Origin: an uncultured Collinsella sp.
GTDB taxonomy: Bacteria; Actinomycetota; Coriobacteriia; Coriobacteriales; Coriobacteriaceae
Reading direction: 5' to 3'
Length of the DNA stretch: 49,651 bases
Assembly: GCA_934654835.1 (NCBI GenBank)
Contig: CAKUGY010000015.1
Span: 1-49,651 of the forward strand
A program made the translations under genes and the position numbers. Positions 17,074 to 25,281 of the stretch are shown piece after piece. The notes below the pieces were generated by a model, which was not told the DNA's origin, ran no database searches, and saw only the letters and a program-made list of their open reading frames with translations. Every line of letters begins with the position of its first letter. Within the stretch, counting starts at the first letter, position 1.

Positions 17074-17561
17074 GACTCCCCCTCACGTTGATCTTCTGCC
17101 TGCTTTTCTGCGGCGATGCACTGTTTAAATACCTCGCACTCTTCGCCCAGCGCATGAGAAAATTTACCGAACAGGCGCATGAGCTCTTGCTGCTCCCCCG
17201 GCTCGAGCGCATCAAAAGCTCGCTGTTCGGCTTTTTGCGCCGGCGCCGCGTATCGCTTTGCAAACCGCTTGCCTTCTTCGGTGAGGCACACGACCTTGTT
17301 CTTTCGGCTGCCCTCGGCAAACTCCAGCGTCGCAAGCCCTCGTGCCGCCAGCGTCTTAATTGCCGAGTTGATGGTTTGCTTGCTGTAATACCATTCGCTC
17401 GTCAGCCGACTCACCGCGACACATCCGCCCGCCTTGTCGGTATCGACGAGCATCCAATAGGCGCAGTCCGAAAGACCGCAGGTACGCGAGAACTCCGAAT
17501 AGATATGGTCGATCGCATTGAACATCCGGTCCAGATCGACCAGCGTAACCGCGCGTTCCAT
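17061..17561 (-). CDS. MarR-family transcriptional regulator of ABC exporter 2
   Basis: A 166-aa winged-helix regulator. The recognition region reads SKQTINSAIKTLAARGLATL, followed by the wing FAEGSRKNKVVCLTEEGKR, a pattern typical of MarR proteins. The C-terminal helices are Glu/Lys-rich. It is the first gene of an operon with two overlapping ABC genes, so it probably represses them and responds to an exported compound (inference). ATG at 17561 is preceded by GGGGGAAGA. Two identical 16-bp direct repeats lie in its promoter region (17577-17624). Confidence 0.9.
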   Translation of the reverse strand: MERAVTLVDLDRMFNAIDHIYSEFSRTCGLSDCAYWMLVDTDKAGGCVAVSRLTSEWYYSKQTINSAIKTLAARGLATLEFAEGSRKNKVVCLTEEGKRFAKRYAAPAQKAEQRAFDALEPGEQQELMRLFGKFSHALGEECEVFKQCIAAEKQAEDQREGESCDS

Positions 17562-17576
17562 TCTTCCCCCATTCGA

Positions 17577-17633
17577 TAGTCCGAGTTTTGACTATTTCGA
17601 AATTAGGTTAGTCCGAGTTTTGACCATCGTCAA
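17577..17633 (-). promoter_or_regulatory. marR operon promoter with two direct-repeat operators
   Basis: TAGTCCGAGTTTTGAC occurs at 17577-17592 and again, identically, at 17609-17624, a spacing of 32 bp or about three helical turns. On the minus strand a possible -35 TTGACG (17628-17633) and -10 TAACCT (17605-17610) are 17 nt apart, so one repeat fills the spacer and the other lies just downstream. This fits autorepression by the MarR protein. Confidence 0.6.
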
Positions 17634-17675
17634 CAGACGTGCCGAAAATGGATGCACCTTCATGACCTATCGACA

Positions 17676-17709
17676 GAAAAACCGCCGGCGCGGGGGCAGC
17701 GCCGGCGGT
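17676..17709 (-). terminator. Terminator after the 96-aa protein gene
   Basis: Perfect 11-bp stem ACCGCCGGCGC with GCGCCGGCGGT, followed on the minus strand by TTTTT. Confidence 0.85.
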
Positions 17710-17736
17710 AGCGGGAAAATCGCGTTGTTGTAATCG

Positions 17737-18027
17737 CTAGGCGGCGACGGCCTCGTAGACCGTGGCGCCCGAGAAGCTATCGTGCAGGCTCTTGCCGCAG
17801 ATCCAGGGCAGCTCGACGACCTCGCAGACCGTGTTGACCAGCTCGGAACAGTCAGTAAAGTGGCCCTTGTCGTTGAGGGCCTCGCAATCCTGAACACGCC
17901 AATAGCCATCGGTGTGCGTGATGTAGTACTCGTGGTTGTCGATCATCACAAAAGCGCGCGTCTTGGAACGCAGCAGCTTCAGAAATCCTTCGAAGTCAGT
18001 CTCGACGACATCTCCAGCCTGGAACAT
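17737..18027 (-). CDS. Small acidic protein of unknown function
   Basis: A 96-aa protein that I do not recognise. It starts with FQAGDVVETDFEGFLKLL, contains HEYYITHTDGYWRVQDCE, and has five cysteines with no obvious metal-binding spacing. There is no signal peptide or membrane helix, so it is probably cytoplasmic. The single gene is well formed: GGAGG lies 8 nt before ATG at 18027, and a strong terminator follows 28 nt after the stop. The upstream ATG at 18057 in the same frame is less likely because the ribosome site lies between. It is divergent from the nitroreductase across about 294 bp with no further gene. Confidence 0.65.
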   Translation of the reverse strand: MFQAGDVVETDFEGFLKLLRSKTRAFVMIDNHEYYITHTDGYWRVQDCEALNDKGHFTDCSELVNTVCEVVELPWICGKSLHDSFSGATVYEAVAA

Positions 18028-18321
18028 GATGGTTACCTCCTGGCCCAGCGCCACCACGGCGCATTGATAAACGTTGGTACCCCTTTAGTAAAACCTTTAT
18101 CAATTGATATGCGCCCCTAATTTAGGCAAGTGGTTAAAAACCGCAGGGTAGACGGGATAAAACGTTTAATCACCCCATTGGTTTATCACATTCTGGCTTC
18201 TGTTTTATGCAAACCAACTTTTCCGATTGGCAAAGAGCGTTATTCCGCAATCCCGGCGCGATTACGGTTTTGGCGCAGCGGGTACAAGCGGGGCATCCTA
18301 AATCCAAAGCAAGGAGGACCC

Positions 18322-18843
18322 ATGGAGACCATCGAGGCGCTCATCCATCGTCGCAGCTGCCGCAAATACAGCGATCGCCCTGTCGAGGCAGAAAAACTCG
18401 CACGCATTATCGAAGCCGGTCAGTACGCACCAAGCGGCATGGGACGCCAGCCGGTGACCTTTGTCGCCGTTACCGATCCGGCGACCGTCGAGCGCCTCTC
18501 GCAGCTCAACGCCCAGGTTATGGGCAGCAATGGCGATCCCTTCTATGGCGCCAAGACCGTGGTTGTAGTGCTGGTCGACCGCAGCGTGCCCACACATGTG
18601 GAAGACGGCTCGCTTGCCATGGGCAACCTGCTTAACGCCGCCTATGCGCTGGGCGTCGATTCGTGCTGGATTCATCGCGCGCACGAGGTTTTCGACTCGC
18701 CCGAGGGCCTGGGGCTGCTGTCCAAGTGGGGTCTGCCCGCCGACGGCAGCCTGCGCGGCGTCGGCAACTGCATTCTGGGCTATGCCGAGGGCGCACTCCC
18801 CGAGGCCAAACCCCGCCGCGACAACGTGGTGTATGTGAAGTAG
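18322..18843 (+). CDS. Nitroreductase-family FMN protein
   Basis: A 173-aa nitroreductase-fold protein. The N-terminal FMN phosphate contacts are RRSCRKYSDRPV (about residues 9-20), then AGQYAPSGMGRQPVTFVAV, the central dimer helix SLAMGNLLNAAYALGVDSCWIHRA, and a C-terminal GNCILGYAEG with a lysine/arginine tail. The short length matches the compact nitroreductase group common in gut anaerobes. It is probably a cytoplasmic NAD(P)H-dependent flavin reductase; the natural substrate is unknown. I chose ATG at 18322, preceded by AAGGAGG with good spacing; an upstream in-frame extension of 64 codons has no family similarity. It is convergent with the LCP gene. Confidence 0.9.
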   Translation: METIEALIHRRSCRKYSDRPVEAEKLARIIEAGQYAPSGMGRQPVTFVAVTDPATVERLSQLNAQVMGSNGDPFYGAKTVVVVLVDRSVPTHVEDGSLAMGNLLNAAYALGVDSCWIHRAHEVFDSPEGLGLLSKWGLPADGSLRGVGNCILGYAEGALPEAKPRRDNVVYVK

Positions 18844-18852
18844 CGAAGGACT

Positions 18853-18895
18853 GTCCCAAACTGCCGGCAAAAAGAACGTCCCCATCTGCCGGCAA
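18853..18895 (+). repeat. Short direct repeat with GTCCC
   Basis: GTCCCAAACTGCCGGCAA (18853-18870) and GTCCCCATCTGCCGGCAA (18878-18895) are 18-bp copies with two mismatches at a 25-bp period, just after the nitroreductase stop. They may be related to the GGGACA-core palindromes, since the complement of GTCCC is GGGAC. Confidence 0.5.
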
Positions 18896-18921
18896 CGCCG
18901 ATGTTTTGGCAACGCCAGCGA

Positions 18922-19062
18922 GCGCGCCGCATTTGCGCCAAGGTGACGTGAAACGAAAGGGCGCTGACCTTTTGGTCGCGCCCTTGAAGTTGAGCGTCAG
19001 ATTGGCGTGAATGCGGCGCGCGCAGCGTCGGCAGGGCCGCCGTTCGGTAGAACGGCGGAACC
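18922..19062 (-). repeat. Two-hairpin conserved element, copy 1
   Basis: A 100-nt near-perfect foldback (18922-19021): GCGCGCCGCATT pairs with AATGCGGCGCGC, then a double G-T pair, CGCCAA with TTGGCG, TGACG with CGTCA, and a tip AAGGGCGC/GACC-TTTT-GGTC/GCGCCCTT. Next to it, towards the LCP stop, is CCGCCGTTC-GGTA-GAACGGCGG. A second copy at 31498-31634 keeps the layout but changes paired bases. Both copies lie directly after a minus-strand gene, at a convergent junction. Confidence 0.75.
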
Positions 19063-19064
19063 AA

Positions 19065-20345
19065 TTAGTCGACCGGGTGATAGAACGTATCGACGACCGT
19101 TTGCTTTACGTTGTCCTGGTCTAGGTAGAACTCGGCAAAGGTATCGCCCTGTTGCATGGTGCCCTGCAGCGTCACGACATCGAACGAAGTCAGGCCGTGC
19201 TCGAGCATCGTGGTCGCCAGGTAGCTAAACTCATCGAGGCCCAGATTGGTCCACGTGTAGTCACCCATGGTCTGATACAAGTTAATGAGTATGGCAGGGT
19301 CGCTCTTGGCGCTGCTGAGCACCTTCGATGCAAACGTCTGCACGTAGCTCACCTGGCGCGCCGTACGATCCAGCGAAGACGTCAAATTCGTCGTATCGCG
19401 CCACTGCACATACTTTTCGGCCGTCTTGCCAAACAGCGTGGTCTCCTGACCCTCGACAACCGAGGTACCCGGCACGCTCTGCGTAGGCACGAGCGTCACG
19501 CCGCCAATGGAGTCGTTAATGGGAGCCACACCCTCGATATTGAGCGTGTAGTAGTAATCGACCGGAATATTGTCGAGTACGCGCGAAGCGGCAGCCGCCG
19601 TGAGCGCCGAGGAGCTATCTCCATCGGTACCGTAGGCAAACTGCAGGCAGAGCTGCTCGGTCACCTGACCCGAAAACGAACCACCCGCATATGTATCGAC
19701 GGCGACCATGCTGTCGCGCGGAATAACGATGCCGCGGGCCTCGCCGGTATCGGTATTAAGGGCTACCACCATAACGGTATCCGACTGGCCTTCTTTGGTG
19801 CCATCATCAGACGCTCGATTATCGAAGCCGATAAACGCCACCGTGGCCATATGCTTGTTGAGCGCATACTTCTTGCCGTTATAGGTAATGGTGTCGCCCT
19901 TGGCTTTAATGACCTTCTCAGCCTTTTCCTCAATTTTCTTTTTGCCCTGGCTCACGCTGTGGTTCACGAAACCCCAACCGGCAGCAGCAATCGCACTAAT
20001 CACGAGCAGCACAATCACGAGCGTGCGAATACGACGGCGACGCTTGATGCGCTTAATCGATTCCTCGGAGCGGCGACGGCGCTGCAGTGCCGCCTCATCG
20101 AGCGAGGGCCATTCAGTTTCGTCGGCAGGCTGCGCCGCGTCATCTGCAGCTTCAGCTGAGGCCTCGGCTTGATCCGCCGCCTCGTCCTGCGCGCCATTTT
20201 CGGTCTCAGATGCCAAGGCGGCATCGGCGCTCTGCCGCCCATCGACAGACTCCGTTGTATCGGAAACCTGATGTTGGGAAGTATTCTCCTGGCTATCTTC
20301 TTCAGGGTCTACTGCATCGATAAAGTGCTTACCGCGTGGGTTCAT
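19065..20345 (-). CDS. LytR-CpsA-Psr (LCP) family cell-wall ligase
   Basis: A 426-aa membrane protein. Residues 1-85 are a cytoplasmic, acidic, Ala/Glu/Asp-rich tail of low complexity; a basic cluster (about 88-106) precedes one membrane helix (about 107-127). The extracellular LCP domain has FIGFDNR (about 172), SDTVMVVALN and GIVIPRDSMV, with the Arg and Asp residues that bind the lipid pyrophosphate. LCP enzymes move glycopolymers from undecaprenyl carriers to peptidoglycan. The gene starts two bases after the sortase stop, so they are co-transcribed, which suggests joint work at the envelope. It ends beside a two-hairpin repeat element. Confidence 0.9.
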   Translation of the reverse strand: MNPRGKHFIDAVDPEEDSQENTSQHQVSDTTESVDGRQSADAALASETENGAQDEAADQAEASAEAADDAAQPADETEWPSLDEAALQRRRRSEESIKRIKRRRRIRTLVIVLLVISAIAAAGWGFVNHSVSQGKKKIEEKAEKVIKAKGDTITYNGKKYALNKHMATVAFIGFDNRASDDGTKEGQSDTVMVVALNTDTGEARGIVIPRDSMVAVDTYAGGSFSGQVTEQLCLQFAYGTDGDSSSALTAAAASRVLDNIPVDYYYTLNIEGVAPINDSIGGVTLVPTQSVPGTSVVEGQETTLFGKTAEKYVQWRDTTNLTSSLDRTARQVSYVQTFASKVLSSAKSDPAILINLYQTMGDYTWTNLGLDEFSYLATTMLEHGLTSFDVVTLQGTMQQGDTFAEFYLDQDNVKQTVVDTFYHPVD

Positions 20346-20347
20346 AG

Positions 20348-21166
20348 CTACTTTGTCTCCTGATCATTAACTAACACACCGCTAACAATATAGCGCGAGT
20401 TGCCCTGCGAGCTATCGAGCATGCAGGTGCTCAGCTGCACAACCTTGCTATCTGCATCAAGCGTTACGCCTTCACGCACGTTTTTGAGCAGCGCGTCGGG
20501 ATTGCAAACGGTGTTGAAATACTCCTGGCGCACGGCAGGATCGGCAAAGTTAAACGAATTGAGGATGTGGCGGTCATCGTACTGGTAGGCCGAAACGATC
20601 TTGTACTTTAGGATGTGGCCGGGCGTGTAGATATAGAACTCGGTGTTCTCGTTAAAAAAGTCCGCGTCCTCAAAGTTATGCAGGTTGTGGAACACGCCAC
20701 CGTTCACATGTCCATAGATTACCGTGACGGGATCGCTAAAGTCGCGGGCATTGGCCATCTGGCTAAACGCGGTACCATACGGATCGTACTTGCCGTCCTT
20801 GTCATGGTCCAAATAAAACAGGTCGTCCGTCGCACTCTGCAGTAGGGGCGTATTGATGTCGGCACCCGGAATGTAGAGCCAGGCGTAAATGTCAGCGTTT
20901 TCTTTGATGAGCGAGGCGAAGTCAATGGGATTGTCTGCCAGCTCTTTGTCCTTCGATTCGACCTTGGTGGCCGGCTTGCCCGTTGCACTCATCTCCTGCG
21001 CGCGTTGCTGCTCAAGATGATTCATATAGAGCACGTAGCCGCCGCAGCCGACTGCAACCAACAGCAGCACCGCGATAACGCCCTTGAGTATCGTGGCGCG
21101 ACGCTTTTTATCCGAGCCGTCCGCATGTCTACTGCTCATATGCTTGCCCTGTGGCTGTTGTGCCAT
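20348..21166 (-). CDS. Class B sortase
   Basis: A 272-aa type II membrane transpeptidase. A basic cytoplasmic N-terminus (KKRR at 20-23) and one membrane helix (about 27-48) precede the catalytic domain. Class B features are WLYIPG (96-101), the catalytic H153 in YGHVNGG, C248 in LSTCM and R258 in GNSRYIVSG, in the order and spacing of SrtB. It cleaves an LPxTG-like signal and joins the protein to peptidoglycan or builds pili. ATG at 21166 has GAGGG 6 nt upstream. It is followed immediately by the LCP gene and preceded by a secreted protein with a C-terminal SPATG signal, a likely substrate. Confidence 0.93.
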   Translation of the reverse strand: MAQQPQGKHMSSRHADGSDKKRRATILKGVIAVLLLVAVGCGGYVLYMNHLEQQRAQEMSATGKPATKVESKDKELADNPIDFASLIKENADIYAWLYIPGADINTPLLQSATDDLFYLDHDKDGKYDPYGTAFSQMANARDFSDPVTVIYGHVNGGVFHNLHNFEDADFFNENTEFYIYTPGHILKYKIVSAYQYDDRHILNSFNFADPAVRQEYFNTVCNPDALLKNVREGVTLDADSKVVQLSTCMLDSSQGNSRYIVSGVLVNDQETK

Positions 21167-21193
21167 GGTATTCCCTCACCCTGTAAATCGGTC

Positions 21194-21224
21194 AAAAAAA
21201 GGACCCGCACAAGTACGGGTCCTC
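21194..21224 (-). terminator. Terminator between the secreted protein and the sortase
   Basis: On the minus strand AGGACCCG pairs with CGGGTCCT around an 8-nt loop, followed by seven T. It lies between the 196-aa protein and the sortase, so part of the upstream transcript ends here and the sortase is expressed at a lower level or from its own promoter. Confidence 0.85.
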
Positions 21225-21252
21225 AAATCTTACGGTTGAAACCGTATGCGTG

Positions 21253-21843
21253 CTAGTTGTTCTTGCGAAGAGCAACAAAAGCGCAGGCAGCGCCAGCAGC
21301 GGCAACAGCAGCCACGGCGGCAACGGCGGTGGTGTTCACGCCGGTAGCCGGAGACTTAGCGCCCTTGTCGGCAGTCACGGTCGTGCTAGCAGCGGCAGAA
21401 GCGCCGCTCGTGGGCTGAGCAACCAGGGAGATGATGCAGAGCTCGTTCATCGTGAAGGAAACGTTGCCGTTTGCGTCAGCAGTAAGCTCCTTCACCTCTT
21501 CACGGCCAGAATCATGCTGGATGTAGGCGGTTACCTTGGCGCCAGCATACTGAGAACCAAGAGCAAAGGTGAAGTTGTACGGACCGCTCGTGTTCTGCTG
21601 GGTGACCTCAAAAGAAGCAACCACATTGGAGCCAGAGGGAACGTTGCTGGCGGCAGCGCCGGAACCGACAACCTTAAGCCAAGCATCGCTACCAGCGACA
21701 ACGCCAGAGGCATTCGCAGTCACGCCATTGGACGTGACAGGATCGCTTTTAACATTTGCAGGACTGTCAGCGGCGAAAGCAGCCATGGGCAGAGCCAGGG
21801 CAAGAGCGAGAACGCTCAGAGCTGCCATGAATCTCTTCTTCAT
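21253..21843 (-). CDS. Secreted protein with SPATG sorting signal
   Basis: A 196-aa exported protein. A signal peptide (KKR then a Leu/Ala core) is cleaved near residue 24 (AFA-ADS). The middle (about 30-145) is a predicted beta-rich domain that I do not recognise, with AYIQHDSGREEVKELTADA. A Thr/Ala/Ser linker leads to SPATG (164-168), a hydrophobic Ala/Val helix and the RKNN tail, the layout of a cell-wall sorting signal with S instead of L at the first position. It sits just upstream of the class B sortase. ATG has GAGGAG 8 nt upstream; TATACT at 21891-21896 is a probable -10 box. Confidence 0.8.
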   Translation of the reverse strand: MKKRFMAALSVLALALALPMAAFAADSPANVKSDPVTSNGVTANASGVVAGSDAWLKVVGSGAAASNVPSGSNVVASFEVTQQNTSGPYNFTFALGSQYAGAKVTAYIQHDSGREEVKELTADANGNVSFTMNELCIISLVAQPTSGASAAASTTVTADKGAKSPATGVNTTAVAAVAAVAAAGAACAFVALRKNN

Positions 21844-22010
21844 GTTAGGTACTCCTCAACTTGCAGCTTACGGAATTTCAAGTGTTTAGTAGTATAGCCC
21901 TTTTTCGTAAACTGTGACCAAAGAGCTCTACATGAAACACTATTGCTGATTTTTGTTCGCCTACGGTCGCAAACGACACCCTGCTGTGGCGATTTCGTGT
22001 TCCGGCAGCT

Positions 22011-22592
22011 CTAGGTCGCTTGATTTGGAGCCAAATTCACCCCGTCATCGCCCGTCTGCGCCGTTCCCTCTGCTTTTTGTTCGCCATCGTCCTTTTGGGC
22101 ATCGGCAATCGTAGCGGCAACTGCGACCATGCCACGCTGGGGCGCCACGCCCGTCTGGCCTTGCGCGCCTTCAACAAGCTCCGTACCGGCATGCGCAAGT
22201 TCGGACGATTTGAACATCGCGCCCAGGCTGGCACCGCCGCCGGCATAGCCAAGCGCCGCAAGCGCGATGATGACTACCACGGCAACAACCGCAATCGGCA
22301 CGTAACGATGCCAGCCCGCAGGATTAAGACCGCTGCGACGAGCGGCACCACGGCTGATGTAACCAAGCGTGCCATCGTGCTTGAGCTTTGAGCCCACCAC
22401 GCGCTTACGGCCCCACAGCGACGACTCGGCCTGCATGGCCAAACGCGCGCTTGCCGAAGGATAGCCATATTTCGTGCGTTTGAACGAACCATCGAACCCC
22501 GAGGCGCTTTTGCCCCATGTGCGCGAAGTCGTACGTCGGTTGACCGGCGCCGCGCTTCGTTTCGCTCGGTTTGTTTTTGAAGTCTCCGCCAT
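22011..22592 (-). CDS. Single-helix membrane protein of unknown function
   Basis: A 193-aa protein that I do not recognise. Residues 1-96 are very basic (Arg, Lys and Ser-rich) and probably cytoplasmic. One membrane helix (about 98-118, Val/Ile/Ala) is followed by an acidic, Ala/Gly/Gln-rich outer tail, ending in LAPNQAT. The charge pattern fits a type II (N-in) membrane protein. It lies 84 nt after the Fis-type regulator in the same direction and may be co-transcribed. Start is not certain: ATG at 22592 has only a weak GGGGG box; a GTG at 22646 in frame lacks any ribosome site. Confidence 0.6.
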   Translation of the reverse strand: MAETSKTNRAKRSAAPVNRRTTSRTWGKSASGFDGSFKRTKYGYPSASARLAMQAESSLWGRKRVVGSKLKHDGTLGYISRGAARRSGLNPAGWHRYVPIAVVAVVVIIALAALGYAGGGASLGAMFKSSELAHAGTELVEGAQGQTGVAPQRGMVAVAATIADAQKDDGEQKAEGTAQTGDDGVNLAPNQAT

Positions 22593-22676
22593 ACGCCCCC
22601 GCACGCCGTAACACAATCGAAACAATATTGTCTTGGACTGTAGCACACGTACCGCACGCGGTCACGGACACCTCGC

Positions 22677-23894
22677 TTAACGGCCGTCGTCCTTCAGCAG
22701 GCGCCACAGGGTCGTACGGCTTATGCCCAGCACTTCGGCAGCGCGGGTCCTGTTGCCGTGAAGGTGGCCTACGACCAGCCGTGCGATATCGCGCTCGGTA
22801 TCGGCCAGCGGACGTAGGATATACAGATCGCTATCGAGCGTCGGGGCACCAAAGGTCGCGGTCTTGATAACGTCCTCCTGGGCGAGCACCTCCTCCGCCA
22901 CCGTCCGCTCCGCCGTGCCCGACCCCACTAATATATAAAGTCGTTCCGAAACCTCACGCAGCTGTAGATAGTTGCGAGGCCATCGGTAGGCATCGAGCGT
23001 TTTGGCCGCCGCAGACGACAAGGCAGGTACCGCTGTCTCAAACATATCTGCCAAATACTCCAGGTAGCACGCAACCTTTTCCGACACGCTGCCTTGCTCG
23101 GTGAGTGCCGGCGCAACACTTACGGCACACGCCAAACGCTCGGTCACAAAAGCAGCTTGATCGCTTTCGCCGCCGCCCGGCATATCGTTTGCCGTCAGCA
23201 TCACATGGCAGCGCGCGACCAGCGCCGTGTCGGTCATCGTGGACACAAGCTCGCGCAAGCGCTGAGACTCAACGGCGTGCCAACCGCCAACACAAAGCGT
23301 CAGCCCCGTTTGAAACAACGGCGATTCCGCGCTCTTGAGCAGATGACGCCAGCCGCGGTCCGTGAGCTCGTCGAGAGCCACGGACACAAAGGGCTCGTCA
23401 ACGAAAGGCCCATCCAGATAGAGGCGTTTTGCAATCTCGGACTGGCCGGCACCCAGCTCGCCCTCCAACATAAGAGGGACGCCGCGCGCATAGCTTTCGC
23501 GGACAGGGTCGGCGACCACAGCAGCACCCTCGACAATGCCATATGCACTCGACTCGTAGCGTGCCTCGACTTCGTCGACGTTAAGCCACTCGATGCCCGC
23601 ATGTGCCACGGCGCCGCGTACTTCACGGATCACGACGACCCAGAGCTCGCCGTATTCCTTGGCGACCGGACGCACGGTGAGACTCAAGCGTGCTCCCGCA
23701 TGCCCCATCACCAAGCGCGCGCCGTCGCCCACGCGCCCCAGTCGCTCGGCGACAAAAGCCGCCACATCCCGCTCAAGCGCGGCGTCGTCCATGGTCGAGA
23801 TTACAATATCGCCGCACCTATCAATTGCTAACGCCGAGGCCCCGGCAGCAGCCAGGGCCTCGGTCAAGATGTTCAACTTGGCATCGCTATCCAT
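22677..23894 (-). CDS. Fis-type regulator with degenerate NtrC-like AAA+ domain
   Basis: A 405-aa protein. The C-terminus is a clear Fis-type helix-turn-helix (VGHLHGNRTRAAEVLGISRT then TLWRLLK). The middle resembles the AAA+ domain of sigma-54 activators but is worn: the P-loop reads GELGAGQSEIAKRL without the GKS/GKT lysine, no GAFTGA-like loop is visible, and the Walker B region is weak; WPRNYLQLREVSERL corresponds to the conserved WPGNVREL motif. The N-terminal 150 residues are an unassigned sensor-like domain. It probably does not hydrolyse ATP or open sigma-54 promoters and may act as an ordinary DNA-binding regulator. ATG at 23894 has GGGG 7 nt upstream. Confidence 0.75.
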   Translation of the reverse strand: MDSDAKLNILTEALAAAGASALAIDRCGDIVISTMDDAALERDVAAFVAERLGRVGDGARLVMGHAGARLSLTVRPVAKEYGELWVVVIREVRGAVAHAGIEWLNVDEVEARYESSAYGIVEGAAVVADPVRESYARGVPLMLEGELGAGQSEIAKRLYLDGPFVDEPFVSVALDELTDRGWRHLLKSAESPLFQTGLTLCVGGWHAVESQRLRELVSTMTDTALVARCHVMLTANDMPGGGESDQAAFVTERLACAVSVAPALTEQGSVSEKVACYLEYLADMFETAVPALSSAAAKTLDAYRWPRNYLQLREVSERLYILVGSGTAERTVAEEVLAQEDVIKTATFGAPTLDSDLYILRPLADTERDIARLVVGHLHGNRTRAAEVLGISRTTLWRLLKDDGR

Positions 23895-24018
23895 GTTTTG
23901 CCCCATATCCGCGAACGCGGCACGCCGCCTTGCGCCCGTTCTGCAATGTGTTTCAAAATTGAACGATATTGCTCACCAAACACTATAGGGCTTACGGCGC
24001 AATCTTGCGACTATATGA

Positions 24019-24108
24019 ATTGCCCCGCATCGCCATCCTGGCGGGGCGATAAGAGCTCTTCGGGACCTATAAACCTGCGGACAAGCCATACCCGCAAGAG
24101 CTCCTATC
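24019..24108. other. Two hairpins in the gap after yeiH
   Basis: This stretch (23895-24162) holds no gene. GCCCCGC pairs with GCGGGGC (about 24022-24047), and a long imperfect inverted repeat joins 24048-24064 (GATAAGAGCTCTTCGGG) to 24091-24108. They may end the yeiH transcript. Confidence 0.5.
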
Positions 24109-24162
24109 GCTCCACCGCAGGCGCGCGGTCGCAGCACGCAGCAAGCAAATCGGCTGCCTCGC

Positions 24163-25197
24163 CTACCAAATTCCCAGCACGTGCTGCATTCCCAAGCTCA
24201 TACACGCAATGCCAATCCAGCAGCAAAAGCCCAACGCAATGGGTTTGCCGCCCTTTTTGACCAGCTCGACGATATCGGTGTTAAAGCCAATGGCCGCCAT
24301 GGCCATCACAATAAAGAACTTCGACAGCTCTTTGATGGGCGCCGTAACGGTTGCGGGAAGCTGGAACACCGTGGTGACCACACTCGCCAGCACAAAGAAC
24401 AGCACAAACATGGGGAATGCCCGCTTAAACGAGAAAGTGTTCTTGGCGTCGCCGCCGGCCTTGCGCGCCAGATGCATCTGCCAACAAGCAAGCGCCAGCG
24501 TGATGGGAATGATGGCGAGCGTCCTGGTAAGCTTGACCACCGTGGCGCTCTCGAGCACGTTGGCACCGGGATGCATGCTGTCCCAGGCGCTCGCCGCGGC
24601 CGTTACGGAAGAGGTGTCGTTGATGGCGGTACCGGCAAACAGGCCAAAGCCTTCGTTGGTCAGGCCAAGCATGCCGCCGAGCGTGGGAAACACAAGCGCG
24701 GCGATGACGTTGAACAAAAAGATGACCGAGATGGCCTGCGCGATCTCGCGATCGTCAGCATCGATGACGGGCGCGGTCGCGGCAATTGCCGAACCGCCGC
24801 AGATCGACGAGCCCACGCCCACGAGCGTCGCGATCTTGCTCGGGACCTTCATGACGCGGCAGAGCACAAAGGCGATGACAAGCGAGGTCGAGATGGTCGC
24901 CACGATAATCGGCAGCGACTGCGCGCCCTTGGACAGAATCTGCGAGAGGTTCATGCCAAAGCCAAGCAAGATGACCGCATACTGCAGGATCTTTTTGGAT
25001 GTATAGGTGACGCCGGCAGCGAGCGGCTCGCGACGATCCCTGGGGAAGGCAAGCGCCAGAACCATGCCGATGAGGATGGCAAATACCGGGCCACCGACCA
25101 CCTCGATCTGCTTGCCGAGCAGTGTTGCGGGGACGGCAATGACCAGGCAGAACAGGACGCCTTTCCAGCGCTCGCGCGCGGCATTAGCCAGTTGCAT
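24163..25197 (-). CDS. YeiH-family putative sulfate exporter
   Basis: A 344-aa polytopic membrane protein of the YeiH/UPF0324 family (putative sulfate exporters). It has about ten hydrophobic helices, the family segments YAVILLGFGMNLSQI and VGSSICGGSAIAATAPVI (about 110-130), and AGTAINDTSSVTAA, which is the second half of an internal repeat. The last helices end in GFNTDIVELVKKGGKP. Transport of sulfonate-derived or sulfate anions is a family assignment only. I chose ATG at 25197, with AAGGA 7-8 nt upstream; an in-frame extension of 63 codons would overlap the divergent gntR start. It is divergent from gntR, which probably controls it. Confidence 0.88.
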   Translation of the reverse strand: MQLANAARERWKGVLFCLVIAVPATLLGKQIEVVGGPVFAILIGMVLALAFPRDRREPLAAGVTYTSKKILQYAVILLGFGMNLSQILSKGAQSLPIIVATISTSLVIAFVLCRVMKVPSKIATLVGVGSSICGGSAIAATAPVIDADDREIAQAISVIFLFNVIAALVFPTLGGMLGLTNEGFGLFAGTAINDTSSVTAAASAWDSMHPGANVLESATVVKLTRTLAIIPITLALACWQMHLARKAGGDAKNTFSFKRAFPMFVLFFVLASVVTTVFQLPATVTAPIKELSKFFIVMAMAAIGFNTDIVELVKKGGKPIALGFCCWIGIACMSLGMQHVLGIW

Positions 25198-25281
25198 ATG
25201 GGATTCCTTCTTTCGGTCTGTTTTTTGCGACGGTTCATGATACGGCAACGAGCGGGGCACAGCGCTGCAAAAGTTCCCATC

